This document shows, one piece after another, positions 46,509-56,585 of a stretch of DNA of 64,000 nucleotides. Numbering within the stretch: position 1 is the stretch's first letter; every line of letters starts with the position of its first letter. The position numbers and the translations under genes were made by a program. The notes under the pieces were generated by a model. That model did no database searches and had not been told where the DNA came from. It saw only the letters and a program-made list of their open reading frames with translations. The DNA lies in contig JAFECT010000006.1 in NCBI GenBank assembly GCA_018241995.1, positions 62,001 to 126,000 of the forward strand, read 5' to 3'. The stretch is from Pseudomonadota bacterium (GTDB lineage Bacteria; Pseudomonadota; Alphaproteobacteria; Caulobacterales; Caulobacteraceae).

Positions 46509-48746
46509 TCAGTAGCGGTAGCGCAGGGTCAGGGTGACCGTCTCCGGCGCGCCGTAGTAGGCGGTCATGATGCCGCCGACGGACGAGAAGTTCTGGGCGT
46601 CGGTCTTGTAGACCTCGTTCGACAGGTTCTTGCCGTAGACGCCGACGCTGTACTTGCGGCTCGGCTCCTCCCAGACGACCTGGGCGTCGTAGACCCAGTA
46701 AGCGTCCTGCCACAGGCCCGGGAAGTGCGCGTGGGTGGTCGGGTCGGCGTTGTCGACCGAGAGCGCCATGGCCGAGCGGTAGCGCGCCTGGCCGCCCAGG
46801 GTCACGAAGCCGTGCTGGCCCAGGTCGACCTCGTAGGCGGCGCCGAAGCGAGCCGTCCACTTGGGCGAGAAGGCCGGGGTTTCCCAGACGCGCGTGCCGC
46901 CGGGGAAGGTGGTGTCGTTGAACTCGGAATACTTGGCGTCCAGGTAGCCGATTTCGCTATCCAGCCGCAGCTGCGGCACCGGGCGCAGGTTGAATTCGAG
47001 TTCGGCGCCGGAGGTGTGCAGCTTGCCCGCGTTCAGCACCGTCAGCACCGGGGTCGGGATGCCGGCGATGATCTCGGATGCGCCGACGCTGGCCTGGAAG
47101 TCGCGGTAGTCGTTGTAGAACACCGTGAAGTTCAGGCGCGCCTTGTGATCCCACCAGGTGCTCTTGAGGCCGGCCTCGTAGGAGGTCAGGCGCTCAGGAT
47201 CGTAGGGGATGTTCTGGTTGGCGCTGTTGGCGCGGCCGTTGAAGCCCCCAGACTGGAAGCCTTCCGCCACCCGCGCATAGACCATGGCGTTGTCCGACAC
47301 CTGGTAGTCGACCGTGGCCATAGGCGACCAGTTGGTCCAGGTCGTCTTGGGGAAGGGCGGGGCGAAGGTGACGTTATTCAGCGCCCCAAGCGACGAGAAG
47401 GTCGTGGTGGTGCGGAAGTAGTCCTTGCTCTCGTCGGTGTAGCGGATGCCGGCCGACACATGCAGCTTGTCGGTCAGGGCGTAGTTGGCGTTGACGTACC
47501 CAGCCCAACTGGTGGTGTGCAGGTTGTCGTTGATGGTGCGCAGGAAGGTGAAGGGCGTCAGGAAGGCGTTGGCGAAGGCCTGCTGGAACGAGGAGACGTT
47601 CTCACGCAGGTAGTAGACGCCCGAGACCACGTTCAGCTTCTCGGCCGAGTAGTTGAGCTGGAATTCCTGGCTGGTCTGGTTCTGGTGGACGTTGACCTCC
47701 ACGTCGCCCAGCTGCAGCGGGGTGGCGTCGATGTCGATGAAGTCGTCGTAGGTGAGGCGGCGATAGGCGCTGATCGACTTCAGGGTCCAATGGTCGGACA
47801 GGTTCCAGGTCGCCGCGACCGAGGCGCCGGCGTGCTCCAGCGGCTCCTTGTTGGGCAGCCCCGGCGTCGTCGAGGTGGTCCAGTTGAAGGTCGGCGGCGG
47901 GTTCGGGATCGACAGCAGGGTCGCGCCGAACGCGCTCTTCAGGGTGTTGGTCGCCTGGCCCACGGTCATGTTGGGCGTCTCGCGGGTGTAGTCGAGCGAG
48001 AGGTCGACGTGGAAGTCCTTGGTCGGGCTCCAGGCTACCTGGCCGCGGATCGCCTGGGTGTCTTCGTTGTTGTAGCTCTGCGCCGGGTTGGCCGGATTGG
48101 TGACATAGCCGCGGTGCTTGTCGCTGAGCGCCGAGATGCCGATCGCCAGGGTGTCGTCGACCGGCATCGAGGCCGAAATCTTGAAGTCGTTCTGGGCGTA
48201 GGAGCCGAAGCTGGCCTCGCCGAAGAAGTAGGGGTCATGGCCCGGCTTGCGGGTGGTCAGCTTCAGGGCGCCGCCGATGGTGTTCTTGCCGTAGAGCGTG
48301 CCCTGCGGGCCGCGCAGCACTTCCACGTCCTGCAGGTCGAGCAGGTCGAACTTCGTGCCGCGGATACGGCTGTAGTAGACGTCGTCGATGTAGACGCCGA
48401 CGGCCGGGTCGAAGGTCTGCAGGGCGTCGGGCTGGCCCACGCCGCGGATGTAGATGTTGGTCGCGTCGGCCGAGCCGCGGCCCTGCGCGATGTTCAGGTT
48501 CGGCACCGCGCCTTGCAGGCCCACCACATCGGTCACGCCGGTGCTGTCCAGCTGGCGCTGGGTGAAGGCGGAGACCGCCACGGGGGTGCGCTGTTCGCTT
48601 TCGGAGATACGCCGGGCGGTCACCACCACCTCGGTCACCTGGCCGGTGTCGGCGGGTTTGGCGGGAGCCGATTGGGCGGCGGCGAAACCGGCCATGGCCG
48701 ACCAGGCGGCGCCGGCAAGCAAAGCGGTCTTGAACACGGTCTTCAT
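46509..48746 (-). CDS. TonB-dependent outer-membrane receptor
   Basis: A 745-residue receptor with signal peptide KTVFKTALLAGAAWSAMAGFAAA. The TonB box VTEVVVTARR is followed by a plug (NLNIAQGRGSADATNIYIRGVGQ, VGVYIDDVYYSR, EVLRGPQGTLYGKNTIGGALKL) and a barrel ending TLTLRYRY. The ATG at 48746 follows GGGAGGG; upstream in-frame codons to 48815 are leader. It is divergent from a TetR regulator gene, which probably controls it. Ligand unknown. Confidence 0.92.
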   Translation of the reverse strand: MKTVFKTALLAGAAWSAMAGFAAAQSAPAKPADTGQVTEVVVTARRISESEQRTPVAVSAFTQRQLDSTGVTDVVGLQGAVPNLNIAQGRGSADATNIYIRGVGQPDALQTFDPAVGVYIDDVYYSRIRGTKFDLLDLQDVEVLRGPQGTLYGKNTIGGALKLTTRKPGHDPYFFGEASFGSYAQNDFKISASMPVDDTLAIGISALSDKHRGYVTNPANPAQSYNNEDTQAIRGQVAWSPTKDFHVDLSLDYTRETPNMTVGQATNTLKSAFGATLLSIPNPPPTFNWTTSTTPGLPNKEPLEHAGASVAATWNLSDHWTLKSISAYRRLTYDDFIDIDATPLQLGDVEVNVHQNQTSQEFQLNYSAEKLNVVSGVYYLRENVSSFQQAFANAFLTPFTFLRTINDNLHTTSWAGYVNANYALTDKLHVSAGIRYTDESKDYFRTTTTFSSLGALNNVTFAPPFPKTTWTNWSPMATVDYQVSDNAMVYARVAEGFQSGGFNGRANSANQNIPYDPERLTSYEAGLKSTWWDHKARLNFTVFYNDYRDFQASVGASEIIAGIPTPVLTVLNAGKLHTSGAELEFNLRPVPQLRLDSEIGYLDAKYSEFNDTTFPGGTRVWETPAFSPKWTARFGAAYEVDLGQHGFVTLGGQARYRSAMALSVDNADPTTHAHFPGLWQDAYWVYDAQVVWEEPSRKYSVGVYGKNLSNEVYKTDAQNFSSVGGIMTAYYGAPETVTLTLRYRY

Positions 48747-48957
48747 GGAGGCCCTCCCCTGTGAGCGCTGATGAAAATTCAGCACTCGATGATTTCCGGG
48801 GAAAATGATCCTCACCGGTCAAGCTGTCAAACGGTGTTGGCCGAACCACCGCGGTCTCTCGCCGACTGTGGCTTCTGCGCCGATGCGGGCTTGGAGCCGG
48901 AGCGGGTTCGGCCTATGCCATGGGCGCCGGGAACGGCGCAGGGAGGCGCCCGACCGC

Positions 48958-49665
48958 ATGCAGACCAACGATACCGAGCCCAAGTCCGCGAAGCGGCCGG
49001 CCGGCCGGCGCGGCCGGCCCAGCAAGGGCAGCCGCAACGGCGACACCGCCGAGACCATCCTCGACATGGCCGAGGACCTGTTCTCCAAGCACGGTTTCCA
49101 CGGGGTGACGATCCGCGAGGTGGCGCGCGAGGCGGGCGTCGATACGGCGCTGCTGCACTACTATTTCGGCACCAAGAAGGGCCTGTTCGACGCGGTGTTC
49201 CTGCGCCGGGCCGACGTGCTGAACCGTGACCGGCTGGAAGCGCTCGACCGCTACGAGGCGGAGAAGGGCGATCAGATGACCGCCGAGGGCGTGATCGACG
49301 CCTTCATCGGACCGGTGCTGGAATGGCAGGCCAAGGGCGGGCCGGGCTGGAAGCACTATTGCGCCCTGGTCAGCCAGGTGAACGCCACCCCGGTCTGGGG
49401 CGGGGAGACCATGACCCGCTACTTCGACCCGGTGATCCGCCGCATGCTGGCCCTGATGCGCAAGGTCATGCCCGCCGCGCGCGAGGAAGACCTGTACTGG
49501 GCCTATCAGTTCCTCTCCGGCGCCCTGACCCTGACCATGGGTGAGACCGGGCGCCTGGACCGCCTGTCCGAGGGCCTGTGCCGTTCCGGCGACCTCGATA
49601 CCGCCCGGCGCGAGATGGCCTGTTTTGCGGCCGCAGGATTCCGCGCGGTGTGCAAGCAGGGCTGA
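48958..49665 (+). CDS. TetR family transcriptional regulator
   Basis: A 235-residue TetR repressor. A basic N-terminal tail (RPAGRRGRPSKGS) precedes the HTH (ILDMAEDLFSKHGFHGVTIREVAREAGVDTALLHYYFGTKKGLFDAVF, residues ~27-75), and a variable ligand-binding domain follows. The length and EGVIDAF/WKHYCAL segments resemble CerR/YbiH-type C-terminal domains. It is divergent from the TonB receptor gene across 211 bases, which suggests control of that receptor. Confidence 0.9.
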   Translation: MQTNDTEPKSAKRPAGRRGRPSKGSRNGDTAETILDMAEDLFSKHGFHGVTIREVAREAGVDTALLHYYFGTKKGLFDAVFLRRADVLNRDRLEALDRYEAEKGDQMTAEGVIDAFIGPVLEWQAKGGPGWKHYCALVSQVNATPVWGGETMTRYFDPVIRRMLALMRKVMPAAREEDLYWAYQFLSGALTLTMGETGRLDRLSEGLCRSGDLDTARREMACFAAAGFRAVCKQG

Positions 49666-49753
49666 GGCCCGGCCTTACCTCACGGATCCGGCCTTCGGGC
49701 GCGAGGATCGACAGAGCAGTCTCGATCGCACACGGGCCTAAGCGCTTCGCTTC

Positions 49754-50338
49754 TCACCCAAAGAACATCCGCCACATGATCCGGCCGGGCAGGAAGGCCA
49801 GGACGCCGGCGATGAGGATACCGCCCGCGAACAGGCCCTGCATGGTGCGGCCGTGGCGCAGCACCTGGTGGGTGCGGGCGAAGTAGACTCCCATCGGCGC
49901 GGCGATCAGGGTGGCGCCGGCCAGGATGTGGATGAAGCTCAGCGAGCCGCGGTTGACCTCGCGTATGAAGAAGGCGCTGACCGCGGTGGTCACCATCAGG
50001 ATGGCCCAGCCCCAGCCGAGGGTCCGGTGCACGGTCGTGCCCTTGGGTCCCAGCAGCAGGATCGCGCCTATGCCGACTGCGGCCAGAACCGTGAACAGAT
50101 GGATCTGGATCGCAGGCGAGACGCCATTGAGCACACCGAGATTCGGCGCATGGGGCATCAGGTTGGCGTGGCTGTAGTAGCTCAGCACCTGTCCCCAGTT
50201 GCCGCCGAAGGACAGGAACACCAGCAGGGTCGTGATCGCCAGGCTGAGCAGCGCGCGCAGCAGGAACGCGCGCAGGCCCACGCTCGGATCGCGGGTCGGG
50301 TCCTGGACGGGCGAGGTGAGGGTCGGTTCGGCCGACAT
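49754..50338 (-). CDS. DUF2306 family membrane protein
   Basis: A 194-residue protein with about four TM helices. The family pattern IHLFTVLAAVGIGAILLLGPKGTTVHRTLGWGWAILM and SFIHILAGATL is clear, with conserved His residues on membrane helices. The start ATG at 50338 trims an unlikely 38-residue extension. Function unknown; a heme- or metal-related role is only a guess from the histidines. Confidence 0.75.
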   Translation of the reverse strand: MSAEPTLTSPVQDPTRDPSVGLRAFLLRALLSLAITTLLVFLSFGGNWGQVLSYYSHANLMPHAPNLGVLNGVSPAIQIHLFTVLAAVGIGAILLLGPKGTTVHRTLGWGWAILMVTTAVSAFFIREVNRGSLSFIHILAGATLIAAPMGVYFARTHQVLRHGRTMQGLFAGGILIAGVLAFLPGRIMWRMFFG

Positions 50339-50543
50339 GGGTAGCTCCGGTGCAAGGCGGGCGCAGTCCGCTGCGCCGTCAATGGCGACCCTGGCCGGCG
50401 GGCGCCGTTCTCGCGAGCGGTTTGGCGTCGATAGCCACGCCGCCTTCGCCAACGCACGCGCGCGCCGCTCACGAAGCGCGAACGGCGGGTTCCTTTCGGC
50501 GGCGCTTCGTGGTCTTCAGGCTTAAAGGAGTCGGGGGACGTTC

Positions 50544-51311
50544 ATGGCCTCGAAACAGGCTGGGTTCGACTGGAAGGCGTTCTGGGACGCGTGGGGCCGG
50601 GGCATGCTCATTGCCGTGGTGGCGGGCGTGTTCATGGCCCTGATCGCGCCGTTCCAGACCCACCTGGTGCCGCTGGGCGTACGCCTGACCTACTGGGTCG
50701 GCCTGATGGTGTTGGGCTCGTTCTGGGGCCATGCCGTCGGGGCCTGGATCTTCAGTTTTCCGGGCATGAGCGAGCGGCGCTGGCTCGCCGGAGCGCTGCT
50801 CGCCCTGATCATCGGCCTGCCCTACACCGTGGTGGTGTGGGCGATCACCGGCCTCAGCTTCGATCACGGCCCTCAGCTCAAGAACCTGCCGATCTACTTC
50901 GGACCGGTGATGCTGGTCTCGGCCGCCATGACCGGCATCGCCATGCTGGCCAACCAGACCCCACCGCAGACCCACGCCGCCAAGCCCGGCGCCGCGCCGC
51001 CGAAGTTCCTCGACCGCCTGCCGCTGAAGCTGAGGGGCGCTGAGGTCTGGGCGGTCGAGGCCGAGGACCACTATCTGCGCATCCACACCGACCGCGGCTC
51101 GGACCTGATCCTGATGCGGCTGTCGGATGCAGTCGGCGAACTGGAAGGCCTGGAAGGCGCCCAGACCCACCGCTCCTGGTGGGTGGCGCGCTCGGCCGTG
51201 GTCGGCGCCAAGCGCAATGACGGGCGCGCGGTGTTCACGCTCAAGAACGGCGTCGAGGTCCCGGTCAGCCGGACCTGGGCCAAGGTGTTGCGAGCGAAGG
51301 GGTGGTACTGA
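50544..51311 (+). CDS. Membrane-bound LytTR DNA-binding regulator
   Basis: A 255-residue protein with four TM helices (about 17-40, 45-70, 80-102, 112-132) followed by a LytTR DNA-binding domain (LPLKLRGAEVWAVEAEDHYLRIHTDRGSDLIL, then the SWWVARSAV segment), residues ~155-255. A membrane-anchored LytTR regulator probably senses a membrane or small-molecule cue. Good ribosome-binding site AAAGGAG. Divergent from the DUF2306 gene across 205 bases, a possible target. Confidence 0.85.
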   Translation: MASKQAGFDWKAFWDAWGRGMLIAVVAGVFMALIAPFQTHLVPLGVRLTYWVGLMVLGSFWGHAVGAWIFSFPGMSERRWLAGALLALIIGLPYTVVVWAITGLSFDHGPQLKNLPIYFGPVMLVSAAMTGIAMLANQTPPQTHAAKPGAAPPKFLDRLPLKLRGAEVWAVEAEDHYLRIHTDRGSDLILMRLSDAVGELEGLEGAQTHRSWWVARSAVVGAKRNDGRAVFTLKNGVEVPVSRTWAKVLRAKGWY

Positions 51312-51315
51312 GAGC

Positions 51316-51537
51316 CTAGGTCTTCATGTCGATCACGCGGCCGACCGACTCGTCGGCCACGCGCACGACCGACACCGCGGCCTGGAACGCCAGTTCGGCC
51401 TGGATCTCCTCGACCTTGGCCTCGCCCATGTCGGCGTCGGAGCCGGGGCGGGCGGCGTTGCTGACGGCGATATTGGCCTGGTCCAGGCGCTGGGCGGCCT
51501 GGGCCATGCCTATGGCGGCTATGGAAAGCGAACTCAT
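51316..51537 (-). CDS. Short flagellar rod-like protein
   Basis: A 73-residue protein. The start SLSIAAIGMAQAAQRLDQANIAVSNAA resembles the N-terminal rod motif of FlgB/FlgC/FlgG. The end AAVSVVRVADESVGRVIDM resembles their C-terminal coil. The whole middle domain is missing, so only the two helices that pair in rod proteins remain. ATG at 51537. No other flagellar gene is in the window, so it is an orphan. Confidence 0.65.
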   Translation of the reverse strand: MSSLSIAAIGMAQAAQRLDQANIAVSNAARPGSDADMGEAKVEEIQAELAFQAAVSVVRVADESVGRVIDMKT

Positions 51538-51636
51538 GGGCGGGGGTCTCCCGATTCGCAAAGGGTCGGGAGACGAGGTTGCGCCCTCAGGCTTAAGCCT
51601 TCGCGTGTAAACGAGGTTAGCCGGAATTGGCCATGT

Positions 51637-51674
51637 TCAGGCGGCCCAAGTCAGGCGGCCCAAGTCAGGCGGCC
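51637..51674. repeat. 14-base tandem repeat at a stop codon
   Basis: The unit CAGGCGGCCCAAGT occurs nearly three times from 51637 to 51674. The last copy includes the stop codon and final codons of the acetyltransferase gene (AAGGCCGCCTGA on its strand). It looks like slippage-type duplication of the gene's 3' end. Confidence 0.75.
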
Positions 51675-52207
51675 TTGCGGCCCTGCCAAGCGTCGCGAGT
51701 CTGGCCCCAGGCGATGGACTCGACCTTGTCGTAGGGCGCGGGGCACTGGACCCTGCCCAGCCGCACCGACCCCAGCCGCTCGGCCACCCGGATCGAGGCG
51801 GTGTTGTGCGGGTTGATGCAGTGGATCACCTCGGTCCAGCCCAGGTGGTCGAAGGCCCAGTCCATGGCGGCCGAAGCCGCCTCCACCGCATAGCCCTTGC
51901 CGGCGGCGCCGGGCGCCAGGGCCCAGCCGATCTCGTTGCCGGGCCAGTCGTGCGGTTTCCACGGGCCGGTCTGGCCGACCCAGCGGCCGGTGTCCTTCTC
52001 CAGCACCGCGAACATGCCGTAGCCGCGCATGGCCCAGCTGCCGACCATCGAGGCCAGGCTGCGCCAGGCCAGGGACGGGGGCTGGCGGCCGCCGATGAAC
52101 TTCACGTGCTCGGCGTCGCCCATCATGGCGGCGAAGGCGGTGAAATCGCGCTCACAGGGCGGGCGGAGAATGAGACGTTCGGTCTCGAGCGTAGGGCGAC
52201 GGCGCAT
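51665..52207 (-). CDS. GNAT family N-acetyltransferase, copy 1
   Basis: A 180-residue RimJ/RimL-like acetyltransferase. It opens TLETERLILRPPCERDFTAF and has GNEIGWALAPGAAGKGYAVEAASAAMDWAF, the acetyl-CoA-binding region, then EVIHCINPHNTASIRVAERLG. It probably acetylates a protein N-terminus or small amine. It is paralogous to the next gene upstream (34-base gap), so the pair arose by tandem duplication. Confidence 0.88.
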   Translation of the reverse strand: MRRRPTLETERLILRPPCERDFTAFAAMMGDAEHVKFIGGRQPPSLAWRSLASMVGSWAMRGYGMFAVLEKDTGRWVGQTGPWKPHDWPGNEIGWALAPGAAGKGYAVEAASAAMDWAFDHLGWTEVIHCINPHNTASIRVAERLGSVRLGRVQCPAPYDKVESIAWGQTRDAWQGRKAA

Positions 52208-52241
52208 CCGATCAGGATGGCCGAAGAAGGTAAGCGAAGGC

Positions 52242-52790
52242 CTAAGCGACGGCGCGTCGGCCCTTCCACTGCTCGCGGCGCTGACCCCAGATCTGCACCT
52301 GCGCGGTCTCGTAGGGCGGCGGCAGCTTGCCGGGCCTGAGGTAGGCGGAACCCAAACGACGCGCGACCGCCGCGGACGGGAGGTTCTCCGGGTCGATGCA
52401 GTGGATCACCTCGGTCCAGCCGAGGTTGTCGAAGGCCCAATCGATAGCCGCCGCGGCGCCCTCGGTGGCGTAGCCCTTGCCCCAGGCGGCGCGGCTCAGC
52501 GACCAGCCGACCTCGGTTCCGGGCCAGTCGGCAGGCGTCCACGGTCCCAGGCGCCCGAGCCATCGGCCGCTGGATTTCTCCACCACGCTGAACATGGCGT
52601 AGCCGAACATGGTCCAGGCGCCGGCCATGGAGCAGAGCTGACGCCACACCATCGAGGGCGACGCCACGCCGCCGATGAAGCGCGCGGTCTCCTCGTCGGC
52701 CATCATCTCGCACCAGGGTTCGAAATCCTCGGGCGCGGGCGGACGCAGGATCAGGCGGTCGGTTTCGAGGGTAGGGCCGGGCGCTTGCAT
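52242..52790 (-). CDS. GNAT family N-acetyltransferase, copy 2
   Basis: A 182-residue paralogue of the following gene. Shared motifs are TLETDRLILRPPAPEDF, GTEVGWSLSRAAWGKGYATEGAAAAIDWAF and EVIHCIDPENLPSAAVARRLGS. The two copies have diverged mainly in the substrate half (residues ~30-75). Probably co-transcribed. Substrate unknown. Confidence 0.88.
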   Translation of the reverse strand: MQAPGPTLETDRLILRPPAPEDFEPWCEMMADEETARFIGGVASPSMVWRQLCSMAGAWTMFGYAMFSVVEKSSGRWLGRLGPWTPADWPGTEVGWSLSRAAWGKGYATEGAAAAIDWAFDNLGWTEVIHCIDPENLPSAAVARRLGSAYLRPGKLPPPYETAQVQIWGQRREQWKGRRAVA

Positions 52791-52842
52791 TAGGTCAGCT
52801 TAGCAGCGCCGCTCGAGGGTGAAAGCGCTTCGGCGCGAACGG

Positions 52843-53280
52843 CTATTTCGGCGCGGCGGCCGGATAGTTCAGCGAGCGCACGATACGCCACTGGCAGTCG
52901 GCGCCGCGCTTGAGCACATCCACCGAGCGGTTGGTCTGCTCGGCCTTGCCGGCGCGCTCCAGGGTCCAGGTCGAGAACACATCGGCCACCGCGCCGGACA
53001 TCAGCACCGCCTCGATCTTCATCGACCAGCGCCCGGCGTCGCCCTTGGCGAACTCGGCCTCGTAGCTCTTCTGCAACTCGGTCCGATTGGCGTCGGGGGC
53101 GCCCTGGAACTGCATCACGACGTTATGGTCGAAGATGCCCATGGTCGCCTTCAGATCATGGCCGGCATAAGCGCGCGACCAGTCGTCGAAGGTCTTGACC
53201 AGCTCAGCTTCGGTCGCGGGGGCGCAAGCGGCCGGATCGGCCGCCGCCAGCATCGCGGCCATCGCCAGGAACGCGGCCAT
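52843..53280 (-). CDS. Secreted SnoaL/ketosteroid-isomerase-like protein
   Basis: A 145-residue protein with a signal peptide (AAFLAMAAMLAAADPAA) and the cone-shaped NTF2-like pattern FDDWSRAYAGHDLKATMGIFDHNVVMQFQGAPDANRTE. Family members bind or isomerise small hydrophobic molecules, or only serve as binding folds. Two cysteines (19 and 128) may form a disulfide. mdh lies 29 bases downstream in the same orientation (its stop side faces this gene). Confidence 0.75.
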   Translation of the reverse strand: MAAFLAMAAMLAAADPAACAPATEAELVKTFDDWSRAYAGHDLKATMGIFDHNVVMQFQGAPDANRTELQKSYEAEFAKGDAGRWSMKIEAVLMSGAVADVFSTWTLERAGKAEQTNRSVDVLKRGADCQWRIVRSLNYPAAAPK

Positions 53281-53309
53281 GCTCCACCCCTCCCAAATGC
53301 CGCGGCAGC

Positions 53310-54800
<1,491 letters not shown>

Positions 54801-54829
<29 letters not shown>

Positions 54830-55541
54830 CCACCGTCTCGCGACGGCCCTGATCGTCCAGTTCGCCGCGCCATTCGCCGTCCAGGCCGCGGCGCAGGCGC
54901 AGGCTGGTGCGCTTGACCCGATCGTCTTCCTGGAACTCGATCGACAGGGCCTGGCCGTCGCGGGCGCAGAGGTCCACGGTTCCGCTGGCGCTCGGCCCAT
55001 GGGGCTTGCGCAGGTCGCGCCAGGCGGCCTCCAGCGGGCTCGACATCCCCGGCTCGTTGATGATCACGCGATAGAGGACTTGGCCGCTCGCGGTGGAGAT
55101 GGTCCAGACCCCGTCCAGCGGCCCCATCAGGGCCTGTTCCGCGTCGTAGTGGCTCTTCACCCCGCGGTCGTAGAAGGCTTCGCGATCGTCCTTGGCCGTC
55201 TCGTAGCTGCGCGTATAGCGGTCGACCTCAACCGGCGCGCCGGGGACGGGCGCGACCTGGCCATAGGGGATAGGCGCCGACGGCAGGCCGTAGGCGGGCA
55301 TCTCGAAGGGGCGGACCACGGGCCGCCGCGTCAGGGCGTCCATCGGCTGGTTGCCGGCGGGGCCGTCGGGCTCGGGCTGGACCGCGGCAGGCGAGGCCGC
55401 CGGAGCGGGCGCGCCGGGCGCAGGCGTCAGCGGCGCCTGGGCGGGCGGAGGCGGCGGCTGCGCCTCCTCGTCCTCGGGCGGCGAGGACGGCACGGGCTGG
55501 CCCATGGCGATCAGCAATGCGGCGACGAGCCAGGCGCTCAC
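54801..55541 (-). CDS. Secreted or anchored protein with Pro-rich linker, unknown
   Basis: From a GTG at 55541 the product has about 246 residues: an N-terminal hydrophobic signal (SAWLVAALLIAMG), a Pro/Ala-rich linker, then a domain with LDGVWTISTASGQVLYRVII and EFQEDDRVKRTSLRLRRGLDGEWRGELDDQG that looks like a lipocalin-type or DUF barrel. The start is weakly supported, and I do not recognise the family. The 3' end overlaps the HIT gene. Confidence 0.65.
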
Positions 55542-55728
55542 GACTTCGATCCCAAAACCGCGACGAGACGCGAAAAGCGTTAAGCCCGGCCCCGGTTCCT
55601 GGCAAGCGCGGCAAAGTCCGGTTGCGGCGCAGCATCTCGGGGGCCCCGCTTCGTTGACACCCCCGGTCCAGGGTCTAAAAGTCCGGCGCGTCCGGCGAAG
55701 TGCTTCGGGCGCGAAAGGTCGATTCTCC

Positions 55729-56184
55729 ATGTCGCAAGCGAGCGCGGGCGCGCCCGACAAGCCCAAGAAGGGCTCGAAGACCCCTAAGCCCCCCTACGTC
55801 AAGCCGATGTCGCCGCACCTGCAGGTCTGGCGCTGGCATGTGACCATGCTGGGCTCGATCCTGCACCGGGTCTCCGGCATCGGACTCTACATCGGGGCCA
55901 TTGTGGTCGTGGCCTGGGTCGCGGCGCTCGCGGCCGGGCCGGACATCTACGCTCAGTATCTGACCTATGCGGCCAACCCCCTGGCGCTGGTCGTGTGGGT
56001 TCCGCTGTCGGCCGGCGCCTTCTATCACCTGGCCTCGGGCCTGAGGCACCTTTTGTGGGACACCGGCGCGGGCCTGACGCCCAAGACCGCCGATGCGCTC
56101 TCGACCCTGTCGATCTGGTTCGCGGTGATCGCCACCATCGCCTTCTGGGCGGTGATGTACCTCGACGGAAAGGTTCAGCTGTGA
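55729..56184 (+). CDS. sdhC: Succinate dehydrogenase cytochrome b556 subunit
   Basis: A 151-residue membrane anchor with three TM helices. SPHLQVWRWHVTMLGSILHRVSGI holds the quinone-site and family signature, and FYHLASGLRHLLWDTG carries the axial heme His. Start ATG at 55729. Its stop overlaps sdhD as GTGA. First gene of the sdhCDAB operon (complex II). Confidence 0.95.
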   Translation: MSQASAGAPDKPKKGSKTPKPPYVKPMSPHLQVWRWHVTMLGSILHRVSGIGLYIGAIVVVAWVAALAAGPDIYAQYLTYAANPLALVVWVPLSAGAFYHLASGLRHLLWDTGAGLTPKTADALSTLSIWFAVIATIAFWAVMYLDGKVQL

Positions 56185-56579
56185 GCGAGGGCTATCGCAC
56201 CGACCGTTCGCGCGTCGAAGGCCTGGGCTCGGCCCACCACGGCGCCGGCACCTGGATCAAGGAGCGGGTCTCTTCGATCTTCTTGATCCCGCTGGCCGTC
56301 TGGGGCCTGTGGTCGGCCTACAAGCTGTCTGGGACCGGCTACGACGGCGCCATCGCTTGGCTGAGGTCGCCGCTCCACGCGATCCTTTTGATCCTGACCA
56401 TCCTGCTCAGCGTCTATCACATGCGCCTGGGCCTTCGCGTGGTGGTCGAGGACTACGTGCACAAGCCCTTCGGCAAGGGCCTGTTCCTGCTGCTCAACCT
56501 GCTTATCTGCCTGCTGCTGGCGGTCGTGGCGGTCTTCTCGATCCTGAAGATCGCTTTCGGCTCACAGATCGGAGTCTGA
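56181..56579 (+). CDS. sdhD: Succinate dehydrogenase hydrophobic anchor subunit
   Basis: A 132-residue anchor with three TM helices. GLGSAHHGAGTWIKERVSSIFLIPL is the family N-terminal signature, and VYHMRLGLRVVVEDYVH carries the heme-side His. GTG start overlapping sdhC. It completes the membrane domain that passes electrons to quinone. Confidence 0.94.
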   Translation: MSEGYRTDRSRVEGLGSAHHGAGTWIKERVSSIFLIPLAVWGLWSAYKLSGTGYDGAIAWLRSPLHAILLILTILLSVYHMRLGLRVVVEDYVHKPFGKGLFLLLNLLICLLLAVVAVFSILKIAFGSQIGV

Positions 56580-56585
56580 CGTCCC

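Noticed and set aside
46410..48764. A 784-codon open frame opposite the third TonB receptor gene
   Set aside because: Same reason: composition-driven antisense frame with Val/Gly/Arg/His bias and no domain.
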